Shown here: in pieces, positions 1-9,577 of the stretch
How positions within the stretch are numbered: the stretch's first letter is position 1
Layout: each line of letters begins with the position of its first letter
Source of the DNA: Plantago elongata
Lineage: Eukaryota; Streptophyta; Magnoliopsida; Lamiales; Plantaginaceae
NCBI GenBank assembly: GCA_036897095.1
Contig: JAYMSP010001180.1
Coordinates: 1 to 35,180, forward strand
Direction: 5' to 3'
DNA: 35,180 nucleotides
Translations under genes and position numbers: made by a program
Notes under the pieces: generated by a model
Told to the model about the DNA's origin: nothing
Seen by the model: only the letters and a program-made list of their open reading frames with translations
The model's database searches: none

Positions 1-354
1 TCTGATGGGTAACGTTCACCCAGATACTCAACTGTGCAGTTAGTGTAGACCCTATCTGATATTACACTACTGCCAAAAGGAGATTCGATATCAAAGTAAT
101 ATGCTAGTTTAGCAGGAGTATAATCTAATTTTCTAGCATATCGGGCAACAATGAAAGATTGTGTTGCTCCACTATCAAATAAAGTTGTACCAGGGATAGA
201 GGTAATGGAAATTGTACCTTCAATGGCATTAGGTGTCGAAGGACTCCCTAGTTCTGCTGTCATCATGAACGCTCTGGGTCGGACGTTCTGGTGACCAACG
301 GGTTTAGCATTTGCTGCGTTTGGGCGTGACTCCCTTGATGACGCAGATGGGCAA
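1..354 (-). pseudogene. Retropepsin (aspartic protease) domain, copy A, partial
   Basis: The frame is the same as gag (1373-357), so the element had one gag-pol reading frame; the two are now separated only by a TAG. The active-site motif LFDSGATQSF is visible, with the catalytic Asp codon at 174-176, preceded by the conserved stretch RPRAFMMTAE. Retropepsins of LTR retrotransposons act as dimers to cut the Gag-Pol polyprotein inside the particle. The frame is open to the window edge, so the rest of protease and RT are expected further left. Copy B shows the same domain at 19850-20065, but there it carries a deletion that this copy lacks. Confidence 0.75.
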
Positions 355-356
355 TT

Positions 357-1373
357 CTAAACACGGTGTTGATCACTTCCGCACCTTAGGCATTGTCCGT
401 TCTTGTACCAACATTGTGTCTTAGTATGGCCTGACTTCCCGCAAAAAGAGCAGGTAGTTGTGGCGAGGGTTTTTCGTGGCTGATTCTGGCGAGCAGGTTC
501 AACCCGGGGGAGAGGGTTTCCTCTTGCCTGCTCAGGAACTCTAGTTTCCATCGGACGCTTATTAAAAGATGAGGAATTCTTAGGTCGATTTCTCTTAATC
601 TTCTCCTCAAGCTTCCTTATCTCCTTAAACTCTGCTTTAACCTGTAAAATCTTTTCCACAGCTTTGACATAACTTGCATGATTAACTGAAACTAAGGCCC
701 GGCGTAACTTCAACCTCAGGCCTTCCACAAACTTGTGAATTTTTCGCTTCTCATCATTCCAGTAATGAGGAGCATATTGAATCAGGCGGGAAAATTCCGC
801 TTCATATTCACTCACATTTTTATTTCCTTGGATCAATTCCAGAAATTCCCGTTCTCGGGCATTTCGTACTACCTCGGGCACAAGCTTATCATTAAATTCT
901 TGCACAAAATTCTTCCATGTCGATTGAGTACCTTCCTGTTTCCATCTCCTGTTTACCAGTACCCACCAGTTTCTCGCAGCTTCTTCTAACCGGTAGGTGG
1001 CGTACTTGACCTTCTGTTCCTCGGTATAACATAAGACATCAAAGATCTTTTCCAATCGAGCCAAAAATTCCTCCGCTTTCTTGTCATCGGTTTCCCTGAA
1101 GAATACTGGAGGATTGAACCTAAGAAAGCGTTCCAGTACCTGGTCGTCGCTCTGTACGGCTGACGACTGAGCTGCAGTAGTCAACGACTGCTGGTTCTGC
1201 CACTGCTGAGTGAGAAAGGTGCAAAAGGATAGCATCTCCTGCATGCTTCCTCTGGTTTCGTTTCCTCCCGTTTCGGGAGTCGGAGGGGTTACCTCTTGGT
1301 TTAGTGCAGCTAGTTGTGGTGGTGTGAACTCTTCATCCTGGGCTTCGGGGTGCGGGCTGTTAGATTCAGACAT
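357..1373 (-). CDS. gag: Gag (capsid/nucleocapsid) of Tekay copy A, ended by a stop inside the second zinc knuckle
   Basis: A 338-residue frame starting at ATG 1373-1371 with MSESNSP. Residues about 95-230 are a plant retrotransposon capsid domain (EEFLARLEKIF, AARNWW, FVEGLR). The C-terminal part is basic and carries a complete CCHC knuckle at about residues 308-321 (CSFC, H, C) and a second one beginning CLRCGSD. The in-frame TAG at 357-359 falls between the His and last Cys of that second knuckle, and the protease frame continues unbroken after it. In copy B the equivalent codon is CGG (Arg), so the stop is a lesion rather than a conserved readthrough site. Gag would form cytoplasmic virus-like particles and package element RNA. 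Confidence 0.85.
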   Translation of the reverse strand: MSESNSPHPEAQDEEFTPPQLAALNQEVTPPTPETGGNETRGSMQEMLSFCTFLTQQWQNQQSLTTAAQSSAVQSDDQVLERFLRFNPPVFFRETDDKKAEEFLARLEKIFDVLCYTEEQKVKYATYRLEEAARNWWVLVNRRWKQEGTQSTWKNFVQEFNDKLVPEVVRNAREREFLELIQGNKNVSEYEAEFSRLIQYAPHYWNDEKRKIHKFVEGLRLKLRRALVSVNHASYVKAVEKILQVKAEFKEIRKLEEKIKRNRPKNSSSFNKRPMETRVPEQARGNPLPRVEPARQNQPRKTLATTTCSFCGKSGHTKTQCWYKNGQCLRCGSDQHRV

Positions 1374-1712
1374 CTTATTTGTCTGAAATACGGAAAGGGC
1401 GTATAACTCAGTTAACGACCAGTTGCAGATATGATAACAGGTGGGATAATAATAGGCAATTCCTTAACAATACTCGAATTCTACAGAATATCCCTCCCAT
1501 AACCCGATTCCCCAAGAAGGTCTTACTTTAGGGCTTATTACATTCTTTAGCTAAGGTTCAGGTTAGCTATGGTACTGTAAGAAGGTAAATTCAAATTGGG
1601 ATTGATACCTAAATCCATTTTTGATTACAGTACTTACAGAACTCCTGGTCGAGTTGACCAGTTTATTCACAATTAAACAGCTAAGTAAACAACATTTCTA
1701 TAACACTTAGTC
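1374..1712 (-). other. Spacer between extra ORF and gag, Tekay copy A
   Basis: About 340 bases with no open frame of note. The equivalent spacer in copy B (21145-21611) is about 470 bases and also non-coding. It could form the leader of gag, but I see no clear splice or ribosome-entry signal. Confidence 0.5.
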
Positions 1713-2273
1713 CTAGAACAAACTAAGACTACTAATATATACGAACTTTCTAAAACTCATCTCCCTCCAGCGACGGCAGGTCGACTCCTCATCGTCCGTG
1801 CTATATCCGGCCGGCCTCGGGTCCTCGGACGGGTCTTCCTCATCGGAAGAGGTGTAGCGCGAGGCCAGGGGACGTTGGTGATATGGATATGTGGACTTCC
1901 GGGCCGTCATCCGTTATCCACGGGCGCCGGTAGCTGTACCACTCGGTCCGGCAATGTGTATACCTCCTCCAACAATTGTCGAAGGAGCCGGGTGTGGCGG
2001 CGGGGCTATCGCTAGAGGTGGTGAAAGTGGATCATCCAAAACATGCTCTATGTAGGATAGCTCGGTCTGCACAAATTTCATCTCGTTCCGGATAGAGTGC
2101 ATCCGGTGCTCTACCGCGCGGAGACGCTCACGGCTGCGAGCGCGGGCCCGTCGTTCGGCTTCCAGTTGCTCAATTATTTTCCGGGTGCGCATTCTCCCGA
2201 CATGGGCTTCGTCGACCCATGACTGTACAAAGTTCCTCTCATTTTCCTAGTCACGACTTCCGTCGTCGCTCAT
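1713..2273 (-). pseudogene. Extra ORF upstream of gag in Tekay copy A: coiled-coil, Pro-rich, acidic protein
   Basis: Reading from ATG 2273-2271 there are 187 codons with two in-frame stops, TAG at 2247-2249 and TAA at 1914-1916; the frame is otherwise continuous. The N-terminal half is a charged heptad-like helix (QLEAERRARARSRERLRAVE), followed by a Pro/His-rich hinge, a GGGIHIAGPSG block and an acidic tail (SSDEEDPSEDPRPAGY). The same protein occurs at the same place in copy B (21612-22118), which has Trp (TGG) and Tyr (TAC) where this copy has stops. Function unknown; I recognise no family. Extra ORFs before gag are known in Ogre/Tat elements, but I do not know of a described one in the Tekay clade. 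Coiled-coil assembly or RNA handling is only a guess. Confidence 0.6.
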
Positions 2274-2399
2274 CTGTCGAAGTCAGTAACATAAAGATAA
2301 TAACAGTGCATATTTATGTGTCTCTCCCCTCCCCATTTTCGAAAATATTATAGAAGTTGGTATTTGGAAGTACGTCACAGTCCTATTGGTCCAAACCGG

Positions 2400-2411
2400 G
2401 CTCTGATACCA
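2400..2411 (-). other. Primer binding site (initiator-Met tRNA), Tekay copy A
   Basis: The minus strand reads TGGTATCAGAGC, the standard plant complement to the 3' end of initiator methionine tRNA. It lies just inside the LTR end. It fixes the orientation of the element and marks where minus-strand DNA synthesis would start. Confidence 0.9.
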
Positions 2412-2414
2412 CCC

Positions 2415-5251
2415 AGTAACACTCAGTAACGGCCCGGTCGGATCAAGGTCCGGACGTCAAGGATTATGCTGAACTTCCAAATATATATAGATATTTCAGA
2501 GTAATAGTTATTACAAACCCCAACTATAATTCATAATTCGAAAATCAAAACACACATCTACAAGATTAGCAGCGGAAACAAGCCCGAGTCCGTATGTCTA
2601 TCTAGCTACCCTGTCCTCTCTTCGTGCTCAAAACCTTGGAAAGTAGTATTAGGACAAGGAGAGTGTCAGTCATATAGACTCAGTGAGGATAATCAAGCAT
2701 GCATGAATATGCGCATGAATGCAACAGTATAGCAAACCAATACAACACGCTGATCAGGCAGTTTTAAACAGTGGGGAAACCGGTATCAGTTAGTCAGTGA
2801 TCATAGCACATGAAAGGTGCCAAATTTACAGTACTAAACAGTAACTGTCTTCGGCTAGACCGAACTGATCAGGTATCGGTCTCAATAGTGGCGGCGTGAC
2901 CGCGAGTGGGAGTTTCTTTTTATGACAGACACGACCCATCACAACTCATAAAATCCAGACCGTTTGAATGGTTGTACAGTCAGTGGTGCCCGAAAAGATA
3001 GCGCTGCATGTTGTTTTAACCCAACATCAGTAACAGTATGTCGACAATGTCGACCAGGATGGCTTCCCAAATTTTTCAAAAACAGTGTGTGGTTGCTTTT
3101 CAAAACCAGTGTTCGTGCAATGCAGTTCATAAGGATCAACAGGACATATGCAGGATGAAATATCAATAGATAACGGGACTAATATAGTATCAGGTCAATA
3201 CAAGTCAGGTATCGCTAAATACAAGTCAGGTATCTTTAACTACAAGTCATCAGCGGTAGTTATACAGTCAGTATTCGAAGTTAGTACTCGGGTCGTAGTC
3301 AGTCTGTCGTCGTCGGGTGGCCGCAGTCAGAGTTAGGCAGACAAGTATATAAATAGGAACAGGTGCTGAAATGTAAAGAATTGAACGGTAACAACTTTCC
3401 CAGGGCCGAATGCCGAAAGCTAGTAATCGCTCACCTTTGATATCTTGCAAGCTACGCGACTTCCTAATTCCTGATAAATGGGCAATACTACTTAATTTCA
3501 ACGCCAAATAATTAAAAGACTCACGTAAATTTCCCCCAGAACAATCAAGCAGTGCTAGGTAAGCAATGACTATGCTTAAGCATAAATAGATAATCTTATG
3601 ACGTGACGAGACGCACGCAACTTGACATAATCAGGTTTTCATGCTTAATTCCAATTCAAAACCTAAGATACGACGCGCAAGTGGCTAACTTAGATATCAA
3701 ATAACAGGCCGACAATTTATCAAATTACCACTATACTCAACTCGGAATTAAACATTAACCGATCTGCCCTTCTTAAATTCTAACTTAAAAGTCACCAAAC
3801 AAACACGACGCCTTGACTTCATTAGCTATCGACTTCCTGATAAACTAATATCACTCGAATCAACGTCGGGTAACCAAGTAGTAAGAATCAGCTAAGGTGA
3901 TGACCTAACAGTTCAGTGTTTATCCTATTGTTATCTCCAGTACACATTCATTTCACTCCAACATGTTCAACCAAACTCAACCTAAACAATCAGCCCGCAA
4001 TATGCGGTGACTAGCTTAACGGTCGACGGCCAGTCGACACCTACCTATATCAGGTACTCAGGCATACAGTATACAGTACAAGCTAAGCTAGGCAACTCAA
4101 ATATCAAATGAATTTGAACACGCAGCCAAATAATTCATTTTCTTTCCCACCCAAAATTTGACTAAAATCGAGAAAAGGAGGGTGGCACTAACCGGAGGGA
4201 TCGATCGAACGAGACAGGAGCGGATAGGAGGGTGGCTTTAGTGAAAGCAAACTGAACAAAGTTCGAGCGCGCGAACAGGGGAAAGGTAATCAGAGTCGTC
4301 GATAACCGACTGACATGCAATCGAGGTGTTGGCTGTGCGGTGATGATGGGGCGGCAGGAAAATAAGGGGCTGTAGGCAATAATTCAATCACTCAGTTTCC
4401 CATTCCACATTCGAAGAAAATCGAAAAGGAGGGATACTAACCGGAAAAATTGGTCGCGTATACGACACTAATCCGACGCGAATAAAGGGGCGGTTGAGAG
4501 GCGACGGTGGTGACGAGTGGTGGAGTGAGGGCCGTGCAGTGGTGATAATGGTGGAAAAGGTGGAAGAAGGAAATTAAGAACAGTGGTGGTAGAACGGAAA
4601 GGAGGCGGAAGAGGGAAGGCTATGTAACGAACAATGGAAGGTAGCCGGTATTTATAGGTGAAGATATGCCGACCTCCTCGGCCGGAATTGCCCGGGTGTT
4701 GCCGCGTGTCCGGGCCACGCATCCACCGCGCCTCTGTCTGCACGCCACGCATGCTTCTCTCTGGCTATGTGTCATTGGAGACGGGGCATTTTGGTCCTTT
4801 CGACCGGAGGCCGCCGTCTTCCTTCTCCGAGAAGGAGCCGGCGCGGGAGAAATGACGGATTGGTTTAATTGAACGGAGAAGGAAATTGGGAAAGAAGAAG
4901 GTGATTTTAAGGGCACAACGGTCATTTTACCATTATATACACTTGGTTCCTTCTGGCCTCCAAACGGCTCGTAATAAATTCGGAAAAAATATAAAATCGA
5001 TTCTCGGGCGATATTTAAGACGATTTAAAGCCGTGTAAAAATCAAAATAAATATTTTTATTTTATTATTATTTTATTAATCAGGTACTAATTTAACACTT
5101 ATTCGTAATTAACTGGCGATCATAACCGGCCGTTAATTTTCAAATATGACTCGTTGTTAAAGGTCAAATACCTTCGCACTCCTTGAGTTAATAGTCAATG
5201 ATCAGTTAAAATAATAATATTAATATCGTATTAAAATTTGCGGTTCTTACA
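2415..5251 (-). repeat. LTR A (5' LTR of Tekay copy A)
   Basis: About 2.84 kb between the primer site and MULE-like flank. The right end TTACA matches the ends of LTR B (25440) and LTR C (16731). The left end is blurred: a short CAGTAAC repeat (2415-2431) stands where LTR B and C begin TGTAAGGCCCC, so the true edge is 2415 or about 2425. Shared landmarks with B and C are the CCGGACGTCAAGG block, the TCAGTGAGGATAATCA block, a conserved CCCAGGGCC...ATGCCGAAA block (3395-3440) and an AT-rich U3 end. GC-rich DNA at 4660-4860 precedes the TATA box. Small frames inside are shadows. Confidence 0.8.
4647..4658 (-). promoter_or_regulatory. TATA box of LTR A
   Basis: The minus strand reads CCTATAAATACC, directed into the element, with a GC-rich upstream region. 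LTR B has an equivalent CTATAAATAG at 24687-24696. It would put a 5' leader of roughly 2.2 kb before the primer site. Confidence 0.6.
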
Positions 5252-5689
5252 GGCCCCGTTGTTGATTCGAGTTCGGTCAGACTTTTTGCTCGGCTTGCCA
5301 CCAATTCTTCATGGTTAGTTTCCTCTGCATCGTAAATTGATTTGGTTAGTGTGGTTTGTTCTGTATTGACTGTTTAGTGCTTTTTCAGTGATAATGACCT
5401 AGGATATATAGTTGAGTTGCGATTTGTTTATACTGAATGGTCCCCATGGTTAGTGCGATTTCTTTATACTAAATTGGCGTAAATGGTTGTACATTGTAGC
5501 AGATTTTAGAGTTAAAGTGGGTAGATATTGTGTATTAAAGTAGTGGACAGTGGTGGGTGAATATGGGTTAATGTGCATTGATTCTCCTTGTCTCTGTTTT
5601 TATCTTGTAGCTGGGGAGGGTTTATTTGTTTCTTTTGTCTATGTACTGTATTTAATAATATGTCATTGCTTTGCTGAAATAGGCCGTGC
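5252..5689 (+). other. Non-coding leader of the MULE-like element
   Basis: T/G-rich sequence between LTR A and the first MULE-like codons. No terminal inverted repeat is evident next to LTR A, so the outer end of the MULE is either further left, beyond LTR A, or lost. An intron acceptor-like ...CTGAAATAG precedes the first coding-like stretch at about 5680. Confidence 0.4.
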
Positions 5690-7626
5690 AAAGAAATGCT
5701 TTACATTAGCTTTGCACTATGGGGGGAAATTTACCAATCAAGCAATTGGAGAACTAACATATGATTGGGGTAAGTTGAAGAAATGAGACTATGTTCAACT
5801 GAAAGAACTAACTGTGGAGTTAGTGAATGGATTTTGTGATGAGGTTGGTGTTGGTGATAGGAGAAAGTTTCATGTTCACATTGAGTATGCTTAGTTGTTT
5901 GTTGGGACTATCCAAAGCTTGAGGGATGCATATGTGAACCAATGATTTTCATATATATGTTGATGGTAATCTGAGGGATGAAGCTAGTGATGGTGAGTGT
6001 AATGATGTTAGGATGGAGGATGGGGTAAATGGCAGTGGAAATCCAGAAGAACCTCCAATTGTGGACTTATCTAGTGATGGAGATAGTGAGTATCAATGTA
6101 GTTACATGTCCAATGAAACTGATGATCAATTATTTTGTGATAATGTGGATGATGAAGATGTAATTGAGCTTCCCCTGTTATCTAAGTCTGGGGTAAAGGA
6201 TGGAAAGATAAAGAGAGGGGAGGTGCAAGTAGTTGAGCAAGAAATTGAAAGGGAGATTGAAAGATAAATTGAAAGGGAGGAAGAACAAGTTGTGAGAGAG
6301 GAAGAAACTGAAACAGGGGAAGAAGTTGAAAGGGATGTTGATGACATTGGGACTGAGCAGATTGTAAGGGATCCTACGAAGGGAAAAGGTGTAGTTAGAA
6401 GTGGGACTGCAATGGAGAAGCATGTATCTTTGAGTAGTGAAGTAGAAGACTCAGATGATTCAAGTTGTGATGAGATTGACAATATAGTGCCTGAAAGTGA
6501 TGAGAGTATTGATAGTTCACTAGACTTAGATGATGAGGATAATCCCGACAGGCCTGCAAACAGACCAAAGCATATTAGGTTTAATAAAAATAACAATTAT
6601 GATCCCCAATTTGCCTTGGGGTAGACTTTTCGAGATAAAAAAGTGCTAAAGGTTGCAGTCCATGCACATGCCATTAGCACTATGAGATCCTTGCACATAC
6701 ACAGAAATGACAAAACAAGATTTCAGGTTAGGTGGGATGGTTTTGCTACTTGTACTTGAAGGCTGAAATTGAGAAATATTTTAGTGAGTTATCTTATGAA
6801 GTGTGTGAGTATGATCCAAAGCACACTTGTGTGGAGAGTTATAATGTGGACAACTTAACTGCAGGCTATTTGACTGAAAGATTTGTTGACATGATAAGAA
6901 TCAACCCTGAGATCTCAATAGAAGCTTTCAGAAAGCTTTTTGAAGATAAGCTTGTAGTTGATGTAACTTGGGATCAAGCAAGGAGAGGTAAGGAGAAGGC
7001 AGTGAAAATGATCCAAGGTGATCCTACTGGATAATATGCAAGATTGTGGGACAATGCAGAGGAGATGAGAAGAAGTAATCTAGGGTCAACTGTGTTCGTA
7101 GCTTCACATGAGACAGGGGAATTCAAGTATTTCTATTGTTGCTTTGGTGCACTTAAGAGAGGTTTCAAGATGTGTAGACCTTTGGTAGGTATTGATGGTG
7201 CTCACCTTAACTACCCTGCAAAGGGAATACTTCTTACTGTTGTGGGTGTGGATCCCAATAATAAGCCATACACTTTGGCATGGGCAGTGGTGGAGAGTGA
7301 GACTACGGAGTCTTGGAGATGGTTTGTGGAGGTTTTGAAGGAAGACCTTGAGCTTGTCCCTGGAGCTTGTCCCTGCAACTGATTATACAATTATCAATGA
7401 CAAGCAAAAAGATTTGATCATAGCTGTGAATGAGAAGTTATCAGGTGTAGAGCATAGGTTCTGTATTAGACACCTATGGAAGAACTTCATCAAGGCAGGT
7501 TTCAAGGGAGATGCATATAGAGATGCTCTATACAAAGCATCTCATTGTACTACTGATGGTGAGTTTAGGAAGGCTATAGAGGAAGTTGACAAGTTGGATC
7601 ATAGTGATGTCCCTAACAACAATTAA
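5690..7626 (+). pseudogene. MULE (MuDR-type) transposase, truncated and frameshifted
   Basis: Coding-like pieces in order are: an N-terminal part with LALHYGGKFTNQ (to 5786, then stops); a long acidic/Glu-Arg-rich linker (6013-6624, one stop at 6265-6267); the MuDR DNA-binding region and IRINPEISIEAFRKLFEDK (6732-7034); and the catalytic core (7044-7626) with GIDGAHL (first Asp, 7194-7196), a second Asp in NDKQKDL (7399-7401) and a C/H motif FCIRHLWKNF. The protein stops at VPNNN (7626): the C-terminal catalytic part and the SWIM zinc finger expected in this family are missing. Lesions include a TAA after DPTG (7032-7034), a frame change between 6624 and 6732, and a 13-bp tandem duplication at 7350-7375. 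It would cut and paste DNA in the nucleus; it is now inactive. Confidence 0.8.
7350..7375 (+). repeat. Exact 13-bp tandem duplication in the MULE catalytic core
   Basis: GAGCTTGTCCCTG occurs twice with no spacer. The extra 13 bases shift the frame, joining the IDGAHL-containing frame (ends 7382) to the NDKQKDL-containing frame one base out of phase. It looks like replication slippage or a repair scar after excision. Confidence 0.9.
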
Positions 7627-8220
7627 ACCATAATCAACACAAAATCCACGAATACTCCAAAACCTTATTTAAACAACAAAAAACTCACCTTGTTTACGCT
7701 GTTCATAAATCGACGACCTGGATTGTCGTCGGTACATGAAGTTATGCGCCAAGCCCGCTGTCCGCAATAGCAATTTGGCACTAGTTTGTTAACCAAACTT
7801 TGATTTCTGTTCGAACCTCCACTATACTCCTCGACATGGTCAATTTTGGGTTTCTAATTTGGGAACTGGGAGAAATTGGGAAAAAATGTAATGTAGTGGC
7901 TAGTTTATGGGAGAAATTGGAGGGGAAATTAATTTGGGTGGGAAAGCTTCCATTTTCCCGCTCATGTTTTGTGTGTGGGTGCTTGTTTGGCGGAATTTTG
8001 TGTTGGCAGTCAACAATTCGCTTTCAATTGTTGACTAATTGTGTTAAAATTGCCAACTCAGCCGACTTCATGCCATGTTAGTGTTTATAGTCCTTACTTT
8101 GTGAAAATTGAATTTAATTTGCCAACTTTTAAAAGTTGTGGACTGGATATCACACCAAATGTAAAGTGGTGTCTGCATGCCACAATAACCCCGTACTTTT
8201 GGACCAAATGTGCCATTTCC
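7627..8220. other. Junction region between MULE and LTR element, holding a GRF-finger exon
   Basis: No similarity to the neighbouring LTR F is visible here, and the MULE frame ends at 7626. On the minus strand 7689-7837 encodes a GRF-type finger (separate entry), and the roughly 380 bases beyond it could be its 5' flank. Nothing else recognised. Confidence 0.45.
7689..7837 (-). pseudogene. GRF-type zinc finger exon (first exon of a small gene, fragment)
   Basis: The minus strand from 7772 down reads CYCGQRAWRITS, then TDDNPGRRF, the hallmark of the GRF finger (C-x-C-G ... T-x-x-N-P-G-R-x-F ... C), and ends at an AAG|GTGAGT splice donor (exon edge 7689). An ATG in good context (ACCATG, 7837-7835) lies upstream, but its frame is one base off the finger frame. 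The last metal-binding Cys expected after GRRF-x-x is Ser (FMNS). Later exons are not found: past the donor the sequence runs within about 60 bases into the MULE. GRF fingers occur in plant DNA/RNA-binding proteins and are often linked to transposons. It may be a captured gene fragment or the remains of a host gene broken by the insertions. Confidence 0.6.
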
Positions 8221-8491
8221 CGAATAGATGATGAACATGAGGGCATGAAGAGCTAAAGAATGAAACCTAATTTGCCTTCTTACACAAGTGAACTTGGGCT
8301 CGATCAACTTGGGCCTTTTAACTCCGTCCTACCAAATTCAATAAAATCATCATAGCCCATCTCAATTAATCGATCGATAAAATTACGACTTTATAAATTC
8401 CCGTAGAAATTTAAATCTAAATAATTCCTTGCCTCCAAGTTAAATTTAAATATACATCCATAAATATTTATTTATTTTCTAGGATTTTACA
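8221..8491 (-). repeat. LTR E (truncated 3' LTR)
   Basis: Aligns by eye with 10701-10965 through shared blocks such as CTAATTTGCCTTCTTACAC, TTGGGCCTTTTAACTCCGTC and CCATAAATATTTATTTATT, and ends GATTTTACA at 8491. Similarity stops at about 8221, where unrelated DNA with the GRF exon begins, so most of this LTR is missing. Confidence 0.75.
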
Positions 8492-8505
8492 TCCTCCCCT
8501 TCTTA
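8492..8505 (-). other. Polypurine tract next to LTR E
   Basis: The minus strand reads AAGAAGGGGAGGA directly before the LTR start TGTAAAAT. This is the position and composition expected of the primer for plus-strand DNA synthesis. Confidence 0.65.
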
Positions 8506-8899
8506 AAATAAGTTTTGTCCTCAAAACTTAAATCCACCACTATTCCACTGCGCAACTTTCATAAACTTTCAAATCCTCAAATCACCTATGTCATCCTACT
8601 ACCTTCACTTTGTCATGATATCTCATCGAAAAGTTCATACTTCATATCTAAACTCCAATACCATACTTTTGACATCTCACATTCTCACTCAGAAACACCA
8701 AACTTCGAATAATCCAATATAATCTCCCATAAATCAAAACCTTGTAAATACTCCACTTGTCTCCAACTCCCAATCATAAAACTCGAAAAGATTAACCTAA
8801 AATCGCAAAGGTTCTAACCAAACTCCTCGATTTCTCCGTTCATCCAAATCGACATTTCTCACTGCTCTAGCCTAGGCTCCTCAAAAAATACTAGCCTAA

Positions 8900-8911
8900 G
8901 CTCTGATACCA
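8900..8911 (-). other. Primer binding site (initiator-Met tRNA) of the coding-free LTR element
   Basis: TGGTATCAGAGC on the minus strand, four bases from LTR F (TGTCACGCCCC on the plus strand). Same primer class as the Tekay elements. Confidence 0.85.
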
Positions 8912-8915
8912 CTTT

Positions 8916-9033
8916 TGTCACGCCCCAAAACCAACTCACTTTGGCGCGACCGGCCATCTATTGTGAGATGCTTTTGTCAAGCCCCAAAACCAAATCACTT
9001 TGGCGCGACCGGCCTTCTATTGTGAGATGGGCT
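8916..9033 (-). repeat. 59-bp tandem duplication at the LTR F terminus
   Basis: The block from TTGTCACGCCCCAAAACC to TATTGTGAGATG recurs 59 bases later (TG at 8916 and at 8975) with a few mismatches. The second copy is also preceded by CTTT, the short spacer next to the primer site, so the LTR/primer-site boundary itself was duplicated. Confidence 0.8.
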
Positions 9034-9493
9034 CACGTCAAGATGAAGCGTAACTTTAATCCTCAAAGTACAATAATATCTCAAAGTGGTATAAACAGAG
9101 CATCTAAAATCCATAAAGTAATTACATCAATTAAAATCCTTAAAATACAACTTTCTCAACAGTCAAATCATCTACTACACTTCAAACCTCAGAGTACGCT
9201 ACAAATACTAAAGTCTTCACAAAATCCAGCATCCATCTACCGTCTCAACTCCAACGATCACTTACTAAAAAAAAGGTGTAAGAGTGAGCTCATGGCACTT
9301 TTACCCGGATCAAGTACATATAAAAAATATACAATCCATTTTATTTTTTAAACATAGTCGAAAATCATTTGCACGGACACATGTCACAGTATACAATTTC
9401 CATTTAGCTCGAATCAAATATACACTATGGCCACACAAACCATGGTGGCACACAGGCCGGCTTTCACATAATATATCCTCTAACACATAATGG

Positions 9494-9577
9494 TCTACAA
9501 TTATCCCGTAGCACATACGGGTCCACAATTACCCCGTAACACATACGGATCCACATAATAACATAAGGGAGTACTCC
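9494..9577. repeat. Three 28-bp tandem units with hairpin cores in LTR F
   Basis: Units start at 9494, 9522 and 9550 (TCTACA/TCCACA). Units one and two contain inverted repeats CCCGTA-GCACA-TACGGG (9505-9521) and CCGTA-ACACA-TACGG (9534-9548). Further ACATAAGGG-like pieces follow at about 9560 and 9600. Confidence 0.7.

Larger units (their letters stand above)
1..5251 (-). mobile_element. Tekay/Del-type Ty3-Gypsy retrotransposon, copy A (5' part; runs off left edge)
   Basis: On the minus strand the order is LTR (5251 to about 2415), initiator-Met tRNA primer site (2411-2400), an extra ORF (2273-1713), gag (1373-357) and the start of protease (354-1). RT, integrase and the other LTR lie outside the window. 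The Tekay assignment comes from the close match of gag, protease and upstream ORF to the complete copy at 13892-25440, whose integrase and chromodomain are chromovirus type. The right LTR end ...TTACA at 5251 abuts unrelated MULE-like DNA, so the element probably inserted there. Target-site duplication cannot be tested with one end only. Confidence 0.85.

Noticed and set aside
357..359. gag-pol TAG as a programmed readthrough site
   Set aside because: Copy B has a sense codon there, and its own TAG lies at a different codon of the knuckle; both are more simply independent lesions.
6126..6596. 156-residue Ser/Leu-rich minus-strand frame
   Set aside because: It is the shadow of the acidic, Glu/Asp-rich linker of the MULE transposase on the plus strand.
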